From Apricaphanius iberus (lineage: Eukaryota; Chordata; Actinopteri; Cyprinodontiformes; Aphaniidae), in NCBI GenBank assembly GCA_028564705.1, contig JAPXFQ010002422.1:186001-250000 (forward strand): 64,000 bases of DNA, in the 5' to 3' direction. Made by a program: the position numbers and the translations under genes. Position 1 is the stretch's first letter. The number at the start of each line of letters is the position of its first letter. Shown piece after piece: positions 56,431 through 64,000 of the stretch. Below the pieces are notes generated by a model, which worked only from the letters and a program-made list of their open reading frames with translations, was not told the origin of the DNA and made no database searches.

Positions 56431-57747
56431 TGTGACAATTTTTGTGTTGCATTATTTTTGAAAAATAATTTAATATTTTTTACATGCATTTTGCTCCATA
56501 AAACTTCTTTTAAATAGTATTTTAAAGCTTTTTGAAGTTGTTCTGCTGCAATGTGTCTGGAAAGTTAGAATGTTCTTAAGGTTGTCATTTTGACAAATAT
56601 AAAGAAAAAAAGTTAATGTTTTAGATTATATTGCAACATAGATTTGAGGCCATATCGTCGAGCCATACATTCATACTGGCCTGTAACTCTGCTTGATTTT
56701 ATTTTTTACCTTTTTCCTCGTCAAAGTGACGTTTTGAAATCTAAAATGTCCTAAACTTCCTGGTGACACCCGTGACTCGTTTTAATGTCTGGTTAAATTC
56801 TAAAAGATAGGACCATTACAAAGTACAGTTTTTCCAGAATTCATAATTAATGTAAAGAAATGACAGATGTTTAAGTAAAATGAACTTAGTTTGTTTCAGT
56901 AGATCCTGCAGAGCTGAATATAATCAGAAATAACATGAAATGTTTACATATTCTGCAAATTTAGTATACTGTGAAACTATTTGGTAAGATAAAATAACCG
57001 AGAGCATTTCTGCTGCAGACATTGAGGATCTGGTGAAAAACAGAGAATGAATATATGTGGAAAAGCAACTCATGCCCATTTTGTTTTTGTTTTTTTGTTT
57101 TGCATATCTTAATGGGGCAGGTACCTCCCTGACAGCAACCATGCGTGCTGCAGTGAACCAAACAGCCCATAAAACCATGCACTTCTCCTTCAAAGGCTTT
57201 TGTTAAGAAAAAACAACTAAACAATAGAAAACACTCAGATTTAGGATGATTGGTTGGCTTGTAGTCAGGAAAAATAATGCATCGACGATGAAGAAGGTTG
57301 ATCACCCAGCATGGCATCTCCTGCAAACGCCCTCATCCCAGCAGGGATGGAGGCAACAGGTTGACCACGCAAATGATTTAAACAGCTGTGCAGTTTTATC
57401 ACACCAGATCGCAGGCGGGGATGAATGTCGGTTTCTGATCTTAGTTTTTGTTGAAATATGCCTTTGAGAAAAGTGTTGAAAGCATGTGAGGTCGAGGTGG
57501 AGTCTGAAACCCTCACGGAGCACAAACACTGAGTCTCGACAGCAGGCTTGCATTTTCCGGATAATGCCAGTATGTACTTGAGGCTGTTTTATTACCTACC
57601 GAGCACACCCAACCAGTTGTGAAGTCATGATTTATGTATGAAGGCAAATCAGCATTTGAAAGGGAGTTATTAATAAGTCCTGTTTTTGGACTTGTTGGCC
57701 AAACATCTTGGGATAGAAACTTACAAATGTAATTCCTTAGTTTCTTC
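56431..57747. other. Stretch without recognised genes
   Basis: AT-rich; the overlapping minus-strand frames at 56,924-57,326 and 57,265-57,553 show no family resemblance and no consistent splice pattern. Confidence 0.5.
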
Positions 57748-59337
57748 TTAAAGGAGACATCCATCCATCCATTTTCTGAACCGCTTATTCCTCTAGGGGT
57801 CGCAGGGGGGCTGGTGCCTATCTCCAGCTGTCAACGGGCGAGCCATCACAGGGCCACACATAGACATAGACAGACAGGACAAACAACCATGCACCCACAC
57901 ACCCACACCTAAGGACAATTTAAAGTGATCAATTAACCTAACGGTCATGTTTTTGGACTGTGGGAGGAAGCTAGAGTACCCGGAGGGAACGGGGAGAGCA
58001 TGCAAACTACATGCAGATACGAACCCACAACCTTCTTGCTGCAAGGCAACAGTGCTACCCACTGCGCCACCGTGCAGCCCTCAAAGGAGACATATTATAA
58101 AAAAAAATTCTATTTAAAATAGGTCTATGAGTCCAGAAAACATGTTTCTGAAGTTGTTTGCTGGAAATAGGTTGTAGGAAACAATAGTGACCAACCTGTA
58201 TTTCCCTCTGTTTCAGCCCCTTGCAGATTGGGCTGTTTTCTGCTGCTCATTACATATTACATGAGCTGCTGTTAACTTGGCCACGCCCAACGTTTCCAGA
58301 ATCTTTGCTAACGCCCACCGTTCACATACTGACTGTCACCACTATGTGTGAAAGTTACAGACATGGCTGCAGTACTTCAACCAAACAAAAAAAGAAGTAG
58401 TTCAACCATCCCCCCCCAAAAGATACAAAAAAGTAGTTCAACCATACAAAAAAATTATTCAGTCATACAAAAAAAAAAAAAAAAGTAGTTCAACAATACT
58501 TATTTGAACCAGAATCTGCTCCCGTAGGAGTGGAATCTCCTGAGAACCCGATACTCAGAAAATTCAGCAATATACTTCTGAATGATTATTGAAGAAATAA
58601 CTTAAAGTTAGAAGAATATATTTAACTGCTTACTTGGCAGTCCGATATCTTCCTGAGACGCCGACTCTAAATCGTTCCAGCTCGATCTAGCTGACTCCAG
58701 CGCGGAGACCCCGCTCTTTGAGCTCCGTGCAGCTGCATGTCCCCAGTCTTCCCCCGGGTTGTAGTAGCTCAGATCGGCTTCCGCCCGGAGTTTGCGTAGC
58801 CCTTTGCGGCGGCAGGTCCTCAGTCTTCCCCGCCCTTATCACCAGCATCTTACCATAAAAAATAAAGCCAACCTATGCTGCTCTTCTGCGGCAGATCTCC
58901 CGTCTTCTTCCCGGTTTTCAGCAGCTCAGTTCGGTGGCAGATCTCCCGTCTTCCCCGCCCTTACCGCCAGCATCTTACCATAAAAAATAAAATTCAACCC
59001 ATGTCGCTCTTCTGTCCTCTTCGACTGGGACCCGATGAAGTATTTTGAGCTCTTTTTACCAGCTTCAACATGGTGTTTCCAAATATGAATGATAACTGTT
59101 GTTTACTACTTTACCTGGTGGGTGGAGGCAGCGCTCTGAGGAGGTGTGGATGTTCCAATATTACGGTTTGTGACGTAGAAAGCCGGACAGATAATGAACA
59201 GCTCAATCAGAGACTGAATGCCGGATCAATTAAGAAACCCCTATCTCACTCAAAACAGCATGGACGGTTTTTTTTCCAGATTTGTATGCATGTATATGCA
59301 CCAGAGACACACCAGAGACACACAAATGTCTCTTTTA
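57748..59337. mobile_element. Inverted-repeat element, AAAGGAGACAT ends
   Basis: The left end 'ttaaaggagacat' (about 57,748) is answered by 'atgtctctttta' (59,326-59,337). The left terminus is duplicated because another repeat has landed in it (57,761-58,082). The interior contains two copies of about 120 bp around 58,815-59,015 ('cagcatcttaccataaaaaa' in both). No transposase was found. Confidence 0.65.
57761..58082. mobile_element. Retrotransposed LINE/SINE tail with 11-bp target duplication
   Basis: Teleost-common repeat with 'ccatccatccattttctgaa', 'ggactgtgggaggaagctag' and 'ggcaacagtgctacccactg'. It is flanked by AAAGGAGACAT at 57,750-57,760 and again at 58,083-58,093. The direct repeat marks a target-primed insertion into the older inverted-repeat element. 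Confidence 0.85.
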
Positions 59338-59579
59338 AAAGGGAAGGAGCTACGAAATGATTCGTAACATGGAGTCCGTCTGCCTTGAAGTCTTTCAAGC
59401 CGGGTTGAAGCTGCAGGGTGTTGCGGTGTGCACCCAGCAGACCTCTGTGCTATATCGCTCATCACATGCTATCAGTGTGAGGAGCAGGTCATGTTCTCAG
59501 CTGGGCACGATGCTTCCACTGCTTCAGCAGTTCAACTTGGAGAACAAGGCAAGGGGCAGTATAAAAATTCTCATAGTTT

Positions 59580-59620
59580 GATAGCCTTGAGTAAAAAAAA
59601 AAAAAAAAAAAAATCCAACA
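59580..59620. repeat. Poly-A tract
   Basis: An A run of about 20 bases near 59,593-59,613; short frames crossing it give Lys runs. Confidence 0.8.
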
Positions 59621-59922
59621 GTTTCAGTGTATTACACGCATAACACAAATGTTTTCTAGCAAAACGATCAAAATTGTCTGACTGGCTGTGTACAGGAACA
59701 AGCAGGAGGGTCAAAGCTGCCATCTTCTTTGCGGAATATAGCTTGGGAATATTACTGTTACTCCAGTGTTACTATTACTTTCTTTGCCATTATGGGCACT
59801 TTTTAATGGGGTTTTAGAGTAAAATTTTGTGACAATTGGAAAATCTTCTTTGAGTCTATATATGGCATATAAAACTTTGTTGGGGCTGAAAATAGCTCAA
59901 GAGCCTGAATAAATGGTCAAAT

Positions 59923-61858
59923 CAGGGCTGTATGCTTACCTTTTTCACGAGGAGCACAGGTGCTCCTAAATTAAAAGATTTAGGAGCACAGAAAAAAATT
60001 TAGGAGCAATATGAAATTTCTTAAATAACAATTTTATTATTAAATCACATTAAATTAAATACACAGAACATCCCTGTCCCATTTTTTTTATAGTCAGGTC
60101 GCCTGGCACGTTTTGCTGAATTCATCCAACGGTCCAAGGCAGGACTTGGATCATAATCCTCTAGATTTGGCCCCTCCAAGGTGATCCTCACGAGGTCTTC
60201 AGTGGTGGAGACCGCAAGGCTGCTTCTTTTGGAGCTTTTTATGCGGTTATGTGTAGAGAAGCCCCTTTCGCACTGGGCAGCTGAAATGGGCAGCACCAGC
60301 ATCAGCTGCACCAACTCCAGTATGTTCTAGGGGGATCAAGATAGGCCTTCCTTATCTCATTTATAACCACCAATAATAGGAGGGCCCTGCAGCATACAAA
60401 CACTCAGCAGTGTTTGCTTACCTTGTAATCCTCCCTAACCCTAACCCACTGTAGGACTTGTCCTTGAAGTTTTGACTGACCAAAATCTTCAGTCAAAAAT
60501 AGAGTATCACGATTTTTAAATTATATTATCACGATTTCGATTTTATCCCGTTTTTTTTTAATTGTCACCAAAAAATCTTAAATTACACATTAAAGAAGAG
60601 AAACATTAAATTAATTAATTAATTCAAATTAGGGATAACCAACACAGGTCTTAAATACTGATACGTCTTTCCCATACCAAACATCATAGAAATGCACAGA
60701 AAGTTCTGAATGAAACTATATATTCACTGTATGTATATACAGTATATATATAAATATTTTTAATTTTTCAAATAACCTCAATGAAAAATACATCTAAATC
60801 ATACATTTATTTAAATGTATTATATAAAATTTTAATCTGACTCGTCTAACAAAACAGAAAGCAAACATGAACTTACTTTAGTTTTAAAATATGATATTCA
60901 GAAAATAGAATAAAATATAATCTTTTAAAATGAAAGACTAATATGCAGCTGCAAATGTGTGCAAGATATATTGTGACAATCTATAATACGGCAATTAATA
61001 ATCCTCATACAACGGGGTAAATGCAGCTTTAATTGGTTCAGATGTTTTTTGCAGAATGCTGATATTATAAACAGGCACACATAATGCTGCCTAATAAAAA
61101 CGTAAGTGATAACAATGTAGTGTAAAAACACAACGGTATAAGTGCTGCTGCTACATAAAATAATGAAGGTAGACTGTAGTGTAAGCCGTTGTAATTATTC
61201 TTCCATCCATCCCTGTAACTTTCTGCACATTCAGCGTACATGCGTGGAATGGTGATGTTTGGGGGGAAAAGGCAGCTGAGCAACTGCACGGATAGTTTGC
61301 CGTCTGTGTCGTAGGGGGTACGTTTTATGATTATTTTTTCTAGCGCTTGCTGAATTAAGAAGAAAAAGCGCTAGCCACTGCTGCTGCAGTCGTTTTTATA
61401 CCTTTAGCTTCCAGACGACCCATTGAATTGTTTGGGATGTGAGTAAACGAGTTTAAGGTGTTAGGATCACTTGCCTTGACGCTCTCCTTGCAGACATTGA
61501 AAATATTGTTTGTTTGCTCTTTGTCGTCTGTTAAAAAACCAAAACAGTTCCATTAAACGGATGAGGACTTCGACTTATGAACGAGAACTTCATTTACGCT
61601 CTCAGACGCGGCAATGCCATACTTGTTTACAGGTTGCGCACATGCAAAGGGGGACTTGTCAATTATTTGTAGCCTATACAGGTGCACAAACATTTTACTC
61701 TACTCTGGTCTGTATTGTATGGACTTAATGTAGGAGCAAAATGCAAATGAAAGGGTTGAAATCAGCAATCGCACGTGTGCGGCCATTTTATTTTTTCTAC
61801 TCGCACTAATATATTTTTAGTCGCATATGCGACGACATGCTCGCACTGTGCAGCCCTG
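59923..61858 (-). mobile_element. hAT element remnant with transposase C terminus
   Basis: Ends are CAGGGCTGTATGC (59,923) and the inverse CAGCCCTG (61,851-61,858). On the minus strand at 60,045-60,314 is the hAT C-terminal dimerisation segment (MVQLMLVLPISAAQCERGFS, then KSSKRSSL and LDRWMNSAKR), as in ZNF862-like hAT proteins. The rest of the transposase is missing, and AT-rich MITE-like sequence fills about 60,480-61,000. Flanks do not show a clear 8-bp duplication. Confidence 0.7.
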
Positions 61859-62573
61859 CAAATACAACCCCATGATAAAACCCTACTAGGAAAGACTGTC
61901 CCCCCCTTCACCCCCGTACCCCCCCTGCCCCGTCTTTCTTGAGTATTTAATGAACAGCATGCTAATTGGCTAGTTTACCTCGTGGGCACTATGATGATTG
62001 GGTCATAGTCCCACCAGCTTAATAGTTCTATAACCAACAAATGCATCCTGCCAACATTGAAGTGGGCGGGAGGTTTAAATTTAAAGTGATGTTTTCACGG
62101 TGTACGATGTGACATCTGAGCGTTGTCCACGCTGACTCCCACAAACTGCTGAAATTAAACAATAAAGTAAATACGGTTTTGGATCTTAGAACTTTAATTG
62201 GGCTTTAATCCAAGGAAAAAGCACCAGAGAATTTTTTTAATGTTTTTTTTTTAAAACCATAATTAAAAAACCTTTGTATCAGAAACGGGTCTTTAAAGGA
62301 ACAGTTTGCTGCTTTACAGGACCACCTAATAAATCCTGTTGTTGGAAGATTCTACAACAAATTCACAGTAATCAAAGTTAAACATTTTATGGTCATTTCA
62401 TTGACTTTAAGGTGCCAGGGTCCAGTGTCTGCAAACTAAGCCCATATCATCAGCACCCCCACTACTGTTTGTGACAGTTGCTACGAGGAACTTGTCCTGT
62501 AAAAATGTTTGAGTAGCTCAGGTAAATGTTGCATCCCGTTTTGAGCCGATCCTCGATGCACTAAAACACTAAA

Positions 62574-63258
62574 CAAGGGGTGCCTTAACTTTTTCCTCAT
62601 ATGGCCAAAATTAATATCTATCAGGGGTCAGAGGGCCAAATTTAGTAATTTTACTCTAAATACAAACCTCAATAGTGAAGTACTGTTATTTAGTATATGG
62701 TTGTTGAAGATTCCTGTTCTGTTTAAAAAAACAAAACAATAAAATGACAAATAAGTCATATTTATCCATTTGAAACTTACCTAAACTTTCTTATTTGATT
62801 GATTTTTAGCACTGATGGCAGCGAAAAAAATATTCCTCCTCCCAGTATTTTTTAAAATGTTTTTTTGTCTGTGTACCACTGACTATGCCACTCCACATTT
62901 TTAAAAGCTGCTTAAGATAGCAGCCAACCGGGTAAGTTGCAAACTTAGAGGTAGTTTTATCCAATCCGGTGCGACGGCAAAGAATCTGCACATGGGGTAT
63001 TTTGTACATTCATCAAATATGGCTATGGCTTTGTGGTCTTATAAAATGAGCCAATGTAAATATAGTAAGTGCACAAATCTACTCTACATACCCCTTGTAG
63101 TTCCTTTTTATTCGATTTTAAACACTGTTTGTTATTTTTCAATTCTAATGTATGCATGATGTGGACTTTTATGTAAGACAAGGGCAACCCCTGATGACCC
63201 AAAAATAATGACTATGGGGGTCAACTTTGGCCCGCGGGCCCCACTTCGGTCCTCCTTG
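62574..63258. mobile_element. Degraded hAT-like MITE
   Basis: The left end 'aaggggtgccttaacttttt' and the right end 'caactttggcccgcgggccc' resemble the paired ends of a common teleost hAT MITE (GGGGTGTCCAAACTTTTT and its inverse). The minus-strand frame at 62,806-63,009 is not recognisable. Confidence 0.45.
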
Positions 63259-64000
63259 CACTAAATGTAGCAAAAATAAAACAGATAGAACACCATGATC
63301 AGTTTTCTTAAGCAAGACTCATCTTCCCCGGCTCTCTATGAATCGATGTTACGGAGAGACACAGTAAACTCACCCAGGTCGCGCCGCTAACAACACCTGT
63401 GGCTTTTAAATGTTCACCCAGTTCTCCACCCGGTCCTCACAAACATGTTTAAAAACACAACTGGGGGTTTTAATGGATAGACCTGCTGGCTTCAGCTCAG
63501 TGATTGGAAGTTGCTCATTGTTCTGGGCTCCGTCTACACTCCGGTATAGGTGAGTAGCTGGTTAGTTTTAGCTGCTGAACTGAATTAGATTCAGCTTTAT
63601 TGACAAACTAAACCGAAGGTTTCAGCCATTAATATAATAAACTGTCATAAAATGTCATCAAGATGAGCCTTTCATTTAAATAACATAATTTTAAAAATAT
63701 GTAATAGTTAACACTGATACTTTTCTTTGTATTTACTGATGTTATTCAGGTCTCTTAACTTAATGTTTTTGTGTCTTAAAAACGTAGTTATGAAAAAAAG
63801 GTTTGAAAAATGACTTAATTTAATTCATAGTTAAAATTAGTTAATTGAAAAATGACAAAATGACTAGGGAGGCGCTTAAAATACCTTTTCTACATTTTGT
63901 GAAAGCTATTGATAAATATCGATATCGATCGATATCAGCACTCCCTTTATCAATATGCTATTTTTCCATATCGCCCAGGCCTAGTCACCTAGAGTCCTTC
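63259..64000. other. Right edge, no gene seen
   Basis: AT-rich sequence. At about 63,905-63,986 there is a MITE end ('gatatcgatcgatatcagca', 'catatcgcccaggccta') related to the element at 32,434-32,796. Confidence 0.4.

Noticed and set aside
57793..58062. 89-codon minus-strand protein
   Set aside because: It lies wholly in the teleost retroposon tail at 57,761-58,082.

Overview
The window comes from a bony fish (teleost) chromosome. It holds split genes with short GT-AG introns, and AT-rich introns and intergenic DNA filled with teleost-type repeats (hAT-like and other inverted-repeat elements, L2/Rex1-type LINE pieces, a tRNA-derived SINE, a Tc1 relic, microsatellites). Nothing here is bacterial or operon-like. 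All exon models below were built by eye from splice signals, reading phase and remembered vertebrate orthologues; none has been checked by alignment or transcripts.

Layout. (1) 1-4.5 kb: first coding exon of aspa (aspartoacylase, minus strand), with LINE-tail repeats, a CAAT/GATA microsatellite and a nested hAT-like element around it. (2) 4.6-10.0 kb, minus strand: a five-exon gene that I read as taf1d, the TAF1D subunit of the RNA polymerase I factor SL1. It has a very long lysine-rich last exon and a hAT element in its largest intron. (3) 10,054-21,256: one intact-looking DNA transposon of about 11.2 kb. Its ends are inverted repeats of 1.7-2.9 kb built largely from about 163-bp tandem units. 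Between them lies a 15-exon gene (minus strand, about 917 codons) that joins a gypsy-like integrase (H2C2 zinc finger, D-D-x35-E core, GPY/F module), a 36-bp-periodic Pro/Thr/Ala linker, a ULP1-type cysteine protease and a C-terminal PHD finger. This is a Ginger1-type transposon. It sits about 50 bp upstream of the taf1d start codon and seems to separate that gene from its old promoter. (4) 23.5-27.6 kb, plus strand: complete eight-exon c11orf54 homologue. (5) 31.0-47.4 kb, plus strand: complete fifteen-exon akap10 with both RGS domains, the PKA-anchoring helix and the C-terminal STKL; its introns carry an L2 fragment and several inverted-repeat elements. (6) 51.2 kb, plus strand: first coding exon of an LHFPL-family tetraspan gene; the rest lies beyond the window. 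(7) 52-64 kb: intergenic or intronic repeats, namely a Rex1/L2-type LINE broken by another repeat, nested inverted-repeat elements, a SINE, and a hAT transposase remnant.

The host genes have unrelated jobs (N-acetylaspartate breakdown, Pol I initiation, a zinc ester hydrolase, PKA anchoring, a membrane tetraspan), so no shared pathway is implied. As I recall, TAF1D and C11orf54 are also neighbours in human, which supports both calls. The strongest object for follow-up is the Ginger1-like element: its reconstructed gene stays open across 15 exons, its protease and integrase catalytic residues are present, and its position near taf1d is suggestive.
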